DNA of 38,080 nucleotides from Candidatus Omnitrophota bacterium (GCA_023247055.1 JAHFHF010000012.1:18836-56915), one strand, 5' to 3'; counted from the stretch's first letter, positions 7,588 to 15,828 are shown. The notes: generated from the letters alone by a model not told the origin. Program-made: numbers and translations.

Positions 7588-8573
7588 GATGTGCACGCCC
7601 CTTCATTTTTTTCAAGAACACCGTCTTTTTTGAGGCCGCCCCGCACGGCGAAGACCAACCCGCCCGCCAGACTAAATCCGTAAATGATCGCGGAAACCAG
7701 CAGCGATAACGCGAGGGCCTTTTCGGCCGGCATGATCCGGTTTAAGAAGAACAAAATCCCGGCCTCGCGCACGCCCACCCCGCCCAGCGAGGGGGCCATG
7801 CTGATAAAACAGCTGATCGGCACGACCAGAAAATAATACTCCAAAGGGGACGAAACGCCAAGGGCCAAGGCCATCAGGTAATGCAGCAGGATAAAAATAC
7901 TCTGAGAAATCCATGAGAGCCCCAGGCCGGCCAGCAGGATTTTTTTATGATGGCGGTAGCCGTGAATGGCATGATAAAGGTCCGCCAGGAGTTTGCGGAC
8001 TTTTGGAAACGGCACGAGATTAAGCAGTCCGCGGAAAATACGGGCGAATGGCTTGTGAGCAAAAAAGAAAATCATGAGACCGGTGAAAAAAATCCCGGCC
8101 ACAAGCAGCGGAATAACGCCCTGGGCAGGTACCATGCCGCTCGAAAACAAAACAGCCGTAACTGCCAAAGCCAGCATCGCCACAAATCCCACAAGGCGGT
8201 CTTGCACGACGCACGTTGTGGCTTTTACGGTACTGCCGCTGCGCTGGGCAATGTAATAAGCCTTGGCAACGTCGCCCCCCACCGCCGAGGGCAAAAAAAG
8301 ATTAAAAAAAAGCCCCGTGAAATTAAGCTGCCAAACATCCCAAAAACGCACCGGAACATTTTGGACTTTGAGCAGGTAATAAAAGCGGAGCGACAAAAAA
8401 AACTGGGCAAGAAAATAAATCCCGATACCGGCATAAAACCATTGCCAGGAAACCCCATGCCGCAACGTCACGGCCGCATCGCCAAGTTTGTCGCGCATCA
8501 AGTAGCTGATGCCGCCAATAAAGGCCAGGCTGATTGAAACCCGGATCAAAAACCCGGCGAATTTATTCTTCAT
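7584..8573 (-). CDS. YbhN/LPG-synthase-TM-like integral membrane protein
   Basis: A 329-residue polytopic membrane protein (about seven to eight hydrophobic segments) of the lysylphosphatidylglycerol-synthase transmembrane family (UPF0104). The family marker LNFTGLFFNLFLPSAVGGDVAKAYYI lies near residues 83-108 and the late motif SLGGVGVREAGILFF near 265. Members include AglD- and YbhN-like proteins linked to lipid or polyprenyl-sugar translocation; the substrate is unknown. The C-terminal lysyl-transfer domain of MprF is missing, so it is not a lysyl-PG synthase. An intrinsic-terminator structure ends only 24 nt before the ATG, which suggests attenuation. Confidence 0.85.
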   Translation of the reverse strand: MKNKFAGFLIRVSISLAFIGGISYLMRDKLGDAAVTLRHGVSWQWFYAGIGIYFLAQFFLSLRFYYLLKVQNVPVRFWDVWQLNFTGLFFNLFLPSAVGGDVAKAYYIAQRSGSTVKATTCVVQDRLVGFVAMLALAVTAVLFSSGMVPAQGVIPLLVAGIFFTGLMIFFFAHKPFARIFRGLLNLVPFPKVRKLLADLYHAIHGYRHHKKILLAGLGLSWISQSIFILLHYLMALALGVSSPLEYYFLVVPISCFISMAPSLGGVGVREAGILFFLNRIMPAEKALALSLLVSAIIYGFSLAGGLVFAVRGGLKKDGVLEKNEGACTS

Positions 8574-8596
8574 GTTCTGCGGCGTTCCCTTCAGAA

Positions 8597-8647
8597 TAAA
8601 AAAAAGAGGTTTCTGGTCGAGTGGGGATTTTTGGACCAGAAACCTCT
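8597..8647 (-). terminator. Intrinsic terminator (possible attenuator)
   Basis: 8605-8618 and 8634-8647 form a perfect 14-bp stem (AGAGGTTTCTGGTC and complement) with a 15-nt loop. On the minus strand the stem is followed directly by a run of eight T. It ends 24 nt before the YbhN-like start codon, leaving no room for a promoter between them. Confidence 0.88.
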
Positions 8648-8674
8648 AAGGTGAGAGAGACTTGCGTCTCCAAG
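8597..8674 (-). ncRNA. Candidate small RNA or attenuator leader
   Basis: A predicted promoter would start transcription near 8674. The RNA would begin with a small hairpin (GAGAC-GCAA-GTCTC) and end in the 14-bp intrinsic terminator at 8597, giving about 78 nt. It could be an independent small RNA or the regulated leader of the YbhN-like gene. No leader peptide or known riboswitch motif was recognised. Confidence 0.5.
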
Positions 8675-8680
8675 TGATTT

Positions 8681-8710
8681 AATCTAGCACTGACAGGGGT
8701 TATTTGTCAA
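8681..8710 (-). promoter_or_regulatory. Predicted promoter of the leader/small RNA
   Basis: On the minus strand TTGACA (8705-8710) and TAGATT (8681-8686) are spaced by 18 nt. This is the only good promoter between the STAS-PilZ genes and the YbhN-like gene. Confidence 0.6.
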
Positions 8711-8868
8711 TCAGAAATCGGGTAAAAAACAGACGAAAAGGCGGGAAATTTACAGGCGTAGAGCGGCTGAGAACCGGGCTTCGAAACCAAAGGCTAGGCT
8801 TGAGTTTTTTTGCCTCAAGCACTGCGCTTCGCAGGCTAAGGAAACCTGCGTATGCGCTAGGCTTTAGC
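8711..8868. repeat. Cluster of short inverted repeats
   Basis: This non-coding stretch after the second STAS-PilZ gene holds several short palindromes: GCTTGAG...CTCAAGC around an A/T run, CTGCG-CTT-CGCAG, GCAGG...CCTGC and TAGGCTTTAGCCTA. They could end or protect the PilZ transcript, but none has a trailing U-run on the minus strand. No gene is visible. Confidence 0.5.
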
Positions 8869-9609
8869 CTAATTCAGCGAAGGGGCTGTTTCGTTAAAGC
8901 GCACGGCCAATCCAAGCTGTTTTTTGCGTAATTCCTTACGGACAACCCGGCCTTTAAGGCGATATTCCTGGGCAAAGTTCAGGCTTGGAAAGATCACAAT
9001 GTCGACCGCAAGGCCTTCAAGCCCATGGATTTGGTCGATCATTTCAGCCTTGCGCAGATCCAGGTATTCGGCAAAAACCCCGCCTTCGCCAATATTGGTG
9101 GCAATGGCGGTCGCAGCGACCCTCTCCGTTCCGGCCAAAATCTGCAGTTCCAGGGGAATCGCCACGTGCATACGTTTACTGCGGCGGCGTTCTACCTGGT
9201 ACCCGATCGTTTCCTGCGGCGCAATGTCAAACTCCGTCCGGATATTTTTTTCATCGTCCTTTTCCAGCAGGAACGGCCCAAAATCTTCGGCGACTTCCTT
9301 TTCCGAAGCGCAAATGCGCACGTTCTTTGGCACATAGGACTCTTCCAGCGACCGAATGACGCTGCCCGTGGCCCCAAAAATCAAACTCCGCTGGGGACGG
9401 ATAAACGCCGCCATGAGTTTTCGCAAGCCCAGTTGATCGAGCGTGGGGACGCCTTGCAGGTTCAAAATTACCCGCTGCAGGCGGTGGCGCCGGATATTGC
9501 GTTGAATGCGCCATGACACATCGTCCATTTCTTCAAGCGTGGGGACCCCTTCTAGATCAAAGACCTGGACGGTGCCGATCTCACGCGTACTCATTTTAAA
9601 CTTTTTCAT
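8869..9609 (-). CDS. STAS-PilZ protein, second copy
   Basis: A 246-residue soluble protein in two parts. Residues about 1-105 look like a STAS/anti-sigma-antagonist-type domain (GTVQVFDLEGVPTLEEMDDV ... LNLQGVPTLDQLGLRKLMAAF). From about 140, a PilZ-like domain begins with RRRSKRMHVAIPLELQI (c-di-GMP-binding RxxxR pattern) and continues with TNIGEGGVFAEYLDLR ([D/N]xSxxG-like, with Gly for Ser) and LAVRFNE. The start is ATG 9609, with AAGGAGGAG about 8 nt upstream; the extended frame to 9720 is rejected. It overlaps the first copy by 14 nt. It probably binds c-di-GMP and a partner protein; the target is unknown. Confidence 0.82.
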   Translation of the reverse strand: MKKFKMSTREIGTVQVFDLEGVPTLEEMDDVSWRIQRNIRRHRLQRVILNLQGVPTLDQLGLRKLMAAFIRPQRSLIFGATGSVIRSLEESYVPKNVRICASEKEVAEDFGPFLLEKDDEKNIRTEFDIAPQETIGYQVERRRSKRMHVAIPLELQILAGTERVAATAIATNIGEGGVFAEYLDLRKAEMIDQIHGLEGLAVDIVIFPSLNFAQEYRLKGRVVRKELRKKQLGLAVRFNETAPSLN

Positions 9610-10360
9610 TGGAAACTCCTCCTTGAATTGGGGAGCTTGCTGCAAACGACTGGGCGAGCCAGCCGGCGAGCTTCTGCCGGTCCCCTCCGGCAAAATGGTA
9701 AAACTCCATTCCAATACCACCCTCGCCTTTTTTCACATGAATCACTTTGGCGCGGGCATCAATCGCAACTAGTTTCGGCAAAACAATTTTGATATCGAGC
9801 AATTTTAATTCCATCGGATCCAGATTCTTTACCGCCAGCGTTTCAGCTTCCGATTCAATAAATTCGGCATAAAGTCCGTTTTCGCTTAAATTGGTAATCA
9901 CGGCAAAATAAGCCGGTCCCGGAACACTTTTATCATGCGGTTTAAATTGCGCCGGCAGGGCGGTTTTCAGCCGGACAAAACCACGGCGTTCTTCCCCATC
10001 GACAAAGCCCGCGGGAAGTTCGGCGAATTCATTGCTGAAACTCGTGGCCGCTTCGGCCGGATGGGTCATGACCTGGAATTTTCGCCCCAGCCGGATGAAA
10101 TCAAGTTTACCGGAAAGCCGCGACGGTTCCGCTAAAAGCGCGCTGCGACGGAAGGCTGGGGCGGTTTCCATCAAAATCGCCGTACCAAACTCATCAATAT
10201 CGGTCAGCCCCGTGACGTTTAAAAGAAGATCTGCGGTCTGCTGCTGGGCCAGCTGGGTTATGGCGACTTTGCCGCGCCGGGCAAAGGCATCGCGGAAATT
10301 GCCGAAAATTTCGCAGATATTCACCTTTCCCACGCGTTTTGATTTGATGCGGTCTTCCAC
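9596..10360 (-). CDS. STAS-PilZ protein, first copy
   Basis: A 254-residue protein with the same layout as its downstream neighbour. A STAS-like N-terminus (FARRGKVAITQLAQQ, LLLNVTGLTDIDEFGTAILMETAPAF) is followed by a PilZ-like C-terminus starting at about residue 125 (RRGFVRLKTALPAQF, then TNLSENGLYAEFI, which carries the N-x-S-x-x-G element, then GIGMEFYHF). It starts with GTG, with AAGGAG at suitable spacing. The two proteins differ strongly in sequence, so the duplication is old or the two have diverged in role. A promoter with 17-nt spacing lies just upstream. A c-di-GMP effector role is inferred. Confidence 0.82.
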   Translation of the reverse strand: MEDRIKSKRVGKVNICEIFGNFRDAFARRGKVAITQLAQQQTADLLLNVTGLTDIDEFGTAILMETAPAFRRSALLAEPSRLSGKLDFIRLGRKFQVMTHPAEAATSFSNEFAELPAGFVDGEERRGFVRLKTALPAQFKPHDKSVPGPAYFAVITNLSENGLYAEFIESEAETLAVKNLDPMELKLLDIKIVLPKLVAIDARAKVIHVKKGEGGIGMEFYHFAGGDRQKLAGWLAQSFAASSPIQGGVSNEKV

Positions 10361-10398
10361 GGCTGACTCCTTTTGTGAGTTGTTTAACCTCTATTGGA

Positions 10399-10427
10399 AA
10401 GATACACGGCGGTTTTAGATTTGTCTA
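10399..10427 (-). promoter_or_regulatory. Predicted promoter of the STAS-PilZ operon
   Basis: On the minus strand TAGACA (10422-10427) and TATCTT (10399-10404) are separated by 17 nt, about 39 nt before the GTG start of the first STAS-PilZ gene. Confidence 0.6.
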
Positions 10428-10435
10428 ATTTTTCA

Positions 10436-10480
10436 TAAAAAAAAAGCCTATTTAGACCTGTTACAGGGCATAAGTAGACT
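10436..10480 (-). terminator. Intrinsic terminator after rarA
   Basis: The minus strand reads AGTCTA ... TAGGCT (with G-T pairs) around an inner perfect CCTG-TAA-CAGG hairpin, followed by nine T. A T-run also follows in the plus direction, so it may work both ways. It lies 32 nt after the rarA stop. Confidence 0.65.
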
Positions 10481-10511
10481 TTTTTATATAAATAACTAAA
10501 TTTAACTAATT

Positions 10512-11897
10512 TTAACTATCTTTAGCGCTCTTTTTAAGTTCAAGCCAGTACTTAAGCCGCTCCTGCAAGACCTTCTCAAAGCCTCGCGCGGTCGGCTGAT
10601 AATAGCGCTTGGCCGATTTACGGAAGTCCTGCATGGCGGCCTTCCCCTCGTAATTATGGGTGTATTTATAGCCTTCGCCATGTCCCAAGCGCTCAGCGCC
10701 GGCATAATGCTTGTCTCGCAATGCATTGGGCACCTCTTCAAGCGTCTCGGTTTTAATGTCCTCCAGGGCCGCATTCAGCGCCCTATAACTGGCATTGCTT
10801 TTGGGGGCCAGGGCCAGGTAAGTCACGGCATGCCCCAGAATAATCCGGGCCTCCGGCAGGCCGACCATTTCACAGGCCTGCAGCGCCGAGGCGGTAAAGA
10901 TCAAAGCCTGCGGATCGGCATTGCCGATATCTTCGCTGGCGAGAATCAGCATGCGGCGCAGAATAAAACGCGGCTCTTCCCCGCCTTCCAGCATTTTGGC
11001 CAGCCAATAAAGCGCGGCATCCACATCGGAACCGCGCAGGCTTTTGATAAAGGCGCTGGCCAGGTCATAGTGGTAGTCGCCTTCACGGTCATGGTAGACG
11101 ATTTTTTTCTGACAGGACTCTTCAGCCACCGCTTCCGTCAAATGAATGAACCCATCGGCGGCGGGCTCGGTTGTGCGCGCCCCCAGTTCAAGCGAACTCA
11201 ACGCGCGCCGCGCATCACCGCCCGCACTTTTGGCGATATGAAGCAAGGCTTGCCGCTCCGCTTTGATTTTAAATTGGCCAAGGCCCCTTTCAGCATCTTG
11301 CAGCGCGCGTTCCATGAGCCGCACCAGCGCGGCATTGTCCAGCGGGCGCAATTCGAAAATCATAGCGCGCGAAAGCAGCGGACCGTTGAGGGCAAAGGAA
11401 GGGTTGTGCGTCGTGGCGCCGATCAAAACAAACGTGCCCTGTTCAAGGTCAGGCATCAGCACGTCTTGCTGGGCACGGTTAAAGCGGTGAATTTCATCGA
11501 TAAAAATCAGCACGCGCTGGCCGCCGCGGCGGCGCTGACGCGCTTCTTCCATCAGCCGGCGGAGTTCCGTGACATTGGAACTGACCGCATTCACTTCTAG
11601 GAAATGCGATTTGACCGCACGTGAGATGACCGCCGCAAGCGATGTTTTACCGGAACCCGGCGGGCCATAAAAAATAAGCGAACTAAAACGGTCGGCTTGA
11701 ATCGTGCGCCAAAGTAGTTTGCCGGGCGCCAGGATGTGCTCCTGGCCGATGACTTCGTCCAAAGTCTGCGGACGCATACGGGATGCCAGCGGTTCTTGCA
11801 GCGGATCGGCCGTGAGTTCCGCTCCGGCCAATTCGTCAGGTTCGGCTGGCGGCTTGAAAAGATCCGCGGGAGCCGCTTTGCGGCTGGATTTTGGCAT
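10512..11897 (-). CDS. rarA: Replication-associated recombination protein A
   Basis: AAA+ ATPase of the RarA/MgsA/WRNIP1 family that acts at stalled replication forks with single-strand-binding protein. Walker A GPPGSGKT is at about residues 78-85, Walker B FIDEIHRF at about 131-138, and sensor-1 LIGATTHNPSF follows. The C-terminal helical tetramerisation part contains the typical RGSDVDAALYWLAKMLEGGEEPRFILRRM and GLPEARIILGHAVTYLA segments. The 461 residues are full length. It begins 12 nt after the pheT stop, so it probably shares the translation-cluster transcript, and a terminator follows. Confidence 0.95.
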   Translation of the reverse strand: MPKSSRKAAPADLFKPPAEPDELAGAELTADPLQEPLASRMRPQTLDEVIGQEHILAPGKLLWRTIQADRFSSLIFYGPPGSGKTSLAAVISRAVKSHFLEVNAVSSNVTELRRLMEEARQRRRGGQRVLIFIDEIHRFNRAQQDVLMPDLEQGTFVLIGATTHNPSFALNGPLLSRAMIFELRPLDNAALVRLMERALQDAERGLGQFKIKAERQALLHIAKSAGGDARRALSSLELGARTTEPAADGFIHLTEAVAEESCQKKIVYHDREGDYHYDLASAFIKSLRGSDVDAALYWLAKMLEGGEEPRFILRRMLILASEDIGNADPQALIFTASALQACEMVGLPEARIILGHAVTYLALAPKSNASYRALNAALEDIKTETLEEVPNALRDKHYAGAERLGHGEGYKYTHNYEGKAAMQDFRKSAKRYYQPTARGFEKVLQERLKYWLELKKSAKDS

Positions 11898-11908
11898 GGA
11901 GACCTCGG

Positions 11909-13966
11909 CTACTGAAAAGTAGCGTGATATTTTTGCGCGAGATGCGCCGCAATCTGACTGTGCAAATTCTGAACTTCGTCCGCCACCAAAGTCCGCTCTA
12001 CGGATTGATAAGTCACGCTGAGGCCGAGATTTTTATAACCGTTGGCAATGCGGCCGCCGCGAAAAACATCGAAGACGCGTACATCCCGAACCCAGCCTTT
12101 GCCAAGTTCGGCAATCAGTTCATTGAGAGCACCCGCTTTAACCGCTTCGGGAACCACCAGCGACATATCGCGCACGACCGCGGGAAACCGCGGCAAGTCC
12201 GTCAAGGGCTTAATGGGCTTCCAGTGTTCGAGTAAAACTTCCAATTTAAATTCAGCGAAAAAAACAGGACTTTCCAGGCCCCACTCGCGCGACAACGGCT
12301 CCCTCACCTGTCCAAAGCTTCCCGCTGCCTTTTTCCCGATCAGCAGCGTTTCACTCATGCCGGCTTTGAGTGCCGCGGTCTCCGCCGGCACAAAACGGCT
12401 GCCAGCAATGCCCAGATTGTCTATCAAGGCTTTCAACACCCCCTTCAAGTCATGAAAACCGGCAGACCGTCCGGCTTCCAGCCAGCCCGCCGGACGCAGA
12501 GATCCGCTCATCAGCAAAGCCAAAACACGTTCTTCCTTGGCCGCATTGCCTTTCGGCATCTGGCGGTAGGTGTTCGCGATTTCGAAAAGAAAAACCTGGG
12601 ACGTCCCCATATCGCTGTTTTTACGCAGAACATTCAACAAACTGGGCAGCAAGGTCGGCCTCATCCAGCGCAAGTCTTGGTTCTGGGGATTGACAACCTC
12701 AACAGCAGTTTTTAATTCGGCGTTATCCAGGCCGCGCGCCGCAATCAGACTGAACGTCACCGCTTCGTAAAAACCAAGGCCGGCCAACCGCGGCCGCAGA
12801 AAACGCTCCAGTTGAAATTGCGGATCATCGCGCACGGGCAACGGCACCCGCTCCGGCAAAGTCTCCGGAATAGAGCCGTAACCATGCAGCCGCGCGACTT
12901 CCTCGATGAGATCGCAAGGTTCCGCAAGATCACTGCGAAAAGACGGAATTTTAACAAGCAGGGATTTGGACGAGGGCGCTGAAGCGCTCAACCCCAGCCG
13001 GGTCAGAATGGAAATGACTTCCGAAGTCTTCAGCGTGATTCCCAGGACTTTGGGGATGCTCTCAAGCGCGAGTTTAATACTGCGTCTGGGCCCGTCTGGA
13101 ATTTGACCGGCCCGCAAAACGCCACTGACGGTTTTGGGCTTCGCATAGTCTTCAATCAGCCGCAAGGCCCGGCTGCGCGCAAAGTCCACGCCGTGCGGAT
13201 CCACGCGCCGTTCAAAGCGGTACGAAGAATCCGATTTTAAATGGTGCCGCCGCGCACTCTGTCTGACCGTCGAAGGCGCAAAATACGCGGTTTCTAAAAA
13301 AATATTCCGGGTTTGCGGCGTGACCTCGGTGGTTTTACCCCCCATGACTCCGGCCAGTGCCACCGGCTGCCGGGCATCGGCAATGACTAAGTCATCGGCA
13401 TGCAGCGCAATTTCATGGCCGTCGATCAGTACCATTTTCTCTTGCGACTTGGCCCGGCGAATTTTCAGCGTTGAAGCCTCCAGCGTGTCTGCATCAAAAG
13501 CATGCAGCGGCTGGCCGGTCTCGAGTAAAACGTAATTGGTGATGTCAACAATCAAGCTGATTGGGCGGATGCCGCAGGCCGTCAGGCGGTTTTTAATAAA
13601 AAGCGGTGTTTCGGCACCGGGCCGAATCCCTTCAATCAAAACGCCGGAATAATACGGACAGCGTTCGGCATCCTTGAGTTCAAGCGTCCAGCCGGGCGGC
13701 AGGCGGCCGCCGGTCTTGGAAGAAATTTCAGGCGCTTTCAGTGAAAGATTGCGCACGGCCGCCGCTTCCCGCGCCACGCCCCAATGCGACAGCCAATCCG
13801 GACGGTTGGTGGTTACTTCGACTTCAAAGACGACATCGCGCGGTTCAGCGGCGATTTCCTCGATGCGTTCTACGGTCAGGCCGGCCATGGTCAGATCTTC
13901 GGCCAGCTTTTCATACGGCGGCGCGATTTTGATAAATTCACGCAGCCAGTTGAGACTGATTTTCAT
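11909..13966 (-). CDS. pheT: Phenylalanyl-tRNA synthetase beta subunit, short form
   Basis: The beta subunit of the heterotetrameric PheRS that charges tRNA-Phe. The usual start MKISLNWLREFI and GLTVERIEEI are present, but residue about 42 runs directly into DVVFEVEVTTNRPDWLSHWGVARE. The OB-fold tRNA-binding (EMAP-like) domain of about 110 residues normally between them is missing, so the protein has 685 rather than about 790-800 residues. The B3/B4 editing region (LIVDITNYVLLETGQPLHAFD) and the C-terminal FDX-ACB domain (DLPRFPAVVRDMSLVV onward) are present. ATG 13966 follows AAGGTGA. A repeat-rich gap separates it from pheS. Confidence 0.95.
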   Translation of the reverse strand: MKISLNWLREFIKIAPPYEKLAEDLTMAGLTVERIEEIAAEPRDVVFEVEVTTNRPDWLSHWGVAREAAAVRNLSLKAPEISSKTGGRLPPGWTLELKDAERCPYYSGVLIEGIRPGAETPLFIKNRLTACGIRPISLIVDITNYVLLETGQPLHAFDADTLEASTLKIRRAKSQEKMVLIDGHEIALHADDLVIADARQPVALAGVMGGKTTEVTPQTRNIFLETAYFAPSTVRQSARRHHLKSDSSYRFERRVDPHGVDFARSRALRLIEDYAKPKTVSGVLRAGQIPDGPRRSIKLALESIPKVLGITLKTSEVISILTRLGLSASAPSSKSLLVKIPSFRSDLAEPCDLIEEVARLHGYGSIPETLPERVPLPVRDDPQFQLERFLRPRLAGLGFYEAVTFSLIAARGLDNAELKTAVEVVNPQNQDLRWMRPTLLPSLLNVLRKNSDMGTSQVFLFEIANTYRQMPKGNAAKEERVLALLMSGSLRPAGWLEAGRSAGFHDLKGVLKALIDNLGIAGSRFVPAETAALKAGMSETLLIGKKAAGSFGQVREPLSREWGLESPVFFAEFKLEVLLEHWKPIKPLTDLPRFPAVVRDMSLVVPEAVKAGALNELIAELGKGWVRDVRVFDVFRGGRIANGYKNLGLSVTYQSVERTLVADEVQNLHSQIAAHLAQKYHATFQ

Positions 13967-14077
13967 AATGATTCACCTTGAACTGGTTTCATCAATCACT
14001 GTAACTTTAGCCGCCGCTGCCGCGCCTTCGCGCGGTGGCGGAGACAATCATGCATAACTCTGCTGGAGTTATGTCAT

Positions 14078-14187
14078 TCTCGTCATTGCGAGGCAGCGGC
14101 CAATTTGAGGCCGAAGCAATCTCGTTTGCTCTTGAGATTGCTTCGGCGTACGCTAAAAAACAGCGCACGCCTGGCAATGAGACGAGA
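14078..14187. repeat. Dispersed palindromic repeat between pheS and pheT
   Basis: The ends CGTCATTGCGAGG and GCAATGAGACGAG form outer inverted repeats. Inside, CCGAAGCAATCTC and GAGATTGCTTCGG make a 13-bp perfect stem. A related element lies at 22863-22965. Another hairpin (ATAACTC...GAGTTAT, 14054-14072) precedes it. The 243-nt gap shows no gene. Confidence 0.8.
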
Positions 14188-14209
14188 CAGTGTGACCCCT
14201 GGGTTAATA

Positions 14210-15181
14210 TCAAAATTGTTTTAAAAAACGGATATCATTTTCGTAAAAATGCCGGATGTCCTGAATGCCGTGGCGCAGCATGGCAATGCGCTCAACACCC
14301 ATGCCAAAGGCAAAGCCCTGGCATTGGGACGGATCATAGCCCGCCGCTTCAAACACCTTGGGATTGACCACCCCAGCACCTAAAATTTCGAGCCAGCCGC
14401 GGCTGCCCCAGCGCAGGTCGACTTCCACGCTGGGTTCGGTAAACGGAAAAAAATGCGGGCGGAAACGGATTTTAATCTCGGGTCCGAAAAGTTCGCGCAA
14501 GGCCAGATGCAGAACGCCCTTGAGATCGCTGAAGGTTGTGCGGTCATCGACCATGAGCCCTTCGATTTGATGGAACATAAATGAATGACTGGCATCGACC
14601 GTGTCCGGCCGGTAAACGCGCCCGGGCGCAATCATACGCAGCGGCGGCTTTTGTTTCTGCATGAGGCGCACCTGTACCGTGGAGGTTTGGCTGCGCAAAA
14701 GCTGGCCTTGTGCAGTGTAAAAGGTATCGAACGAATCCCGCGAGGCGTGATCAAGGGGAATATTCAAAGCCGAGAAATTATAAAATTCAGTTTCGATTTC
14801 AGGACCGTCGACCACCGAAAAGCCCAGACGTGAAAAAATGCCTGTGATTTCGTGGATGGTTTCGCGGATGGGGTGGAAACGGCCGCTCAGCGGTTCCGGG
14901 CACGGCAGTGTCTCATCAAAATGTTCTGGCGCTGCGGGTTGGGTCTCAAGAGACTTTTTGCGTTCTTCGAAAAGTTCTTCGATTTTTTTTTTGCAGCGGT
15001 TGACCGCGGCGCCAAACTCGCGGCGTTCTTCCGGAGACAGAGACGGAATTTTAGCCATCCATTCGGCCAGCACGCCTTTTTTGCCGAGGTAGCGGATACG
15101 GAAGGCTTCCAGCGCTTCAGCGCCGGAAAGGGCTGCCAAATCCCGCAGGGCTTGGTCTTCGATAGGCTGGATGTCAATCAT
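14210..15181 (-). CDS. pheS: Phenylalanyl-tRNA synthetase alpha subunit
   Basis: The catalytic subunit of PheRS. Class II motif 2 and 3 segments are clear: GPEIETEFYNFSALNIPLDHASRD, LLRSQTSTVQVR, PGRVYRPDTVDASHSFMFHQIEG, FRPHFFPFTEPSVEVDLR and GFAFGMGVERIAMLRHGI. The N-terminal helical tRNA-binding coiled coil (residues about 1-85) is present. The ATG at 15181, with AAGGG upstream, gives 323 residues; an extension to 15205 is rejected. It lies downstream of rplT after a GC-rich hairpin and upstream of pheT. Confidence 0.96.
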   Translation of the reverse strand: MIDIQPIEDQALRDLAALSGAEALEAFRIRYLGKKGVLAEWMAKIPSLSPEERREFGAAVNRCKKKIEELFEERKKSLETQPAAPEHFDETLPCPEPLSGRFHPIRETIHEITGIFSRLGFSVVDGPEIETEFYNFSALNIPLDHASRDSFDTFYTAQGQLLRSQTSTVQVRLMQKQKPPLRMIAPGRVYRPDTVDASHSFMFHQIEGLMVDDRTTFSDLKGVLHLALRELFGPEIKIRFRPHFFPFTEPSVEVDLRWGSRGWLEILGAGVVNPKVFEAAGYDPSQCQGFAFGMGVERIAMLRHGIQDIRHFYENDIRFLKQF

Positions 15182-15205
15182 GGATGGCCCTTGTGAACCG
15201 CACAC

Positions 15206-15245
15206 GGGCGGGACCGGACCGCTTTGAGAGAGGTCCGGCCCGCCC
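15206..15245 (-). promoter_or_regulatory. GC-rich hairpin between rplT and pheS
   Basis: 15206-15220 (GGGCGGGACCGGACC) pairs with 15232-15245 (GGTCCGGCCCGCCC) with a single bulge, and the flanks extend the stem (AACCGCA with TGCGGGTT). No U-run follows. It is likely a processing or stability element, or a partial attenuator, between the ribosomal-protein and pheST parts of the cluster. Confidence 0.5.
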
Positions 15246-15252
15246 TGCGGGT

Positions 15253-15597
15253 TTACTTGGTGAGGCTGAGGACTTGCTTGAATCCTTCTGGATCGCGTAC
15301 AGCCATTTCAGCCAGCGATTTACGGTCGAGCTGGATTTTGGCCTTCTTTAGCGCCGGAATCAAACGCGAATAGCTGATTCCTAATTCGCGGCAGGCCGCA
15401 TTCATACGGACAATCCACAAACTGCGGAAATGCCGCTTGCGCTGGGCTCGGTCGCGCGTAGCAAACGCCATGGCACGAATGACGGTTTCATGGGCCGTAC
15501 GAAACAGCTTGCGGCGGCCCTGGAAGAACCCCTTCGCCCGCTTTAAAACTTTTCTCCGGCGGTTGCGTGAGGCCGGATTATTGGTGCTTCTTGGCAT
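15253..15597 (-). CDS. rplT: 50S ribosomal protein L20
   Basis: bL20 binds 23S rRNA early in 50S assembly and in some bacteria autoregulates the infC-rpmI-rplT operon. Typical features are RRRKVLKRAKGFFQGRRKLFR, RDRAQRKRHFRSLWIVRMNAACRE and YSRLIPALKKAKIQLDRKSLAEMA. The 114 residues are normal. AAAGGAG lies 6 nt before the ATG. It follows rpmI by 30 nt in the canonical order. Confidence 0.97.
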   Translation of the reverse strand: MPRSTNNPASRNRRRKVLKRAKGFFQGRRKLFRTAHETVIRAMAFATRDRAQRKRHFRSLWIVRMNAACRELGISYSRLIPALKKAKIQLDRKSLAEMAVRDPEGFKQVLSLTK

Positions 15598-15627
15598 GAC
15601 AGACTCCTTTCAAAATGACGTTGTGTG

Positions 15628-15828
15628 TTAACCGCCGTAAGGCAGGTTGCGCTTTACGGTGTAGAGCATTAAACCATCCGGCTGCTGCGCTCCGCGGCGC
15701 TGGCGTTTTTTCTTCGATGAACGGTCTGTCATCATGTGACGGCGCAGCGATGCAAAAGCCAGAATTTTTTTCTTTTTGGTCACGCGCATGCGTTTCTTGA
15801 CGGCTTTACGTGTTTTTAGTTTTGGCAT
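15628..15828 (-). CDS. rpmI: 50S ribosomal protein L35
   Basis: A 66-residue basic protein, bL35, with the start MPKLKTRKAVKKRMRVTKKKKI and the family's ASLRRHMMTDRSSKKKRQRR segment. ATG 15828 has AAGGAG at good spacing; the open frame upstream to 15912 belongs to infC in another frame. It overlaps infC by 23 nt, which implies coupled translation. Confidence 0.93.
   Translation of the reverse strand: MPKLKTRKAVKKRMRVTKKKKILAFASLRRHMMTDRSSKKKRQRRGAQQPDGLMLYTVKRNLPYGG

Noticed and set aside
8597..8674. T-box or known amino-acid attenuator
   Set aside because: No T-box antiterminator motif (TGGNACC) and no leader peptide with repeated codons.
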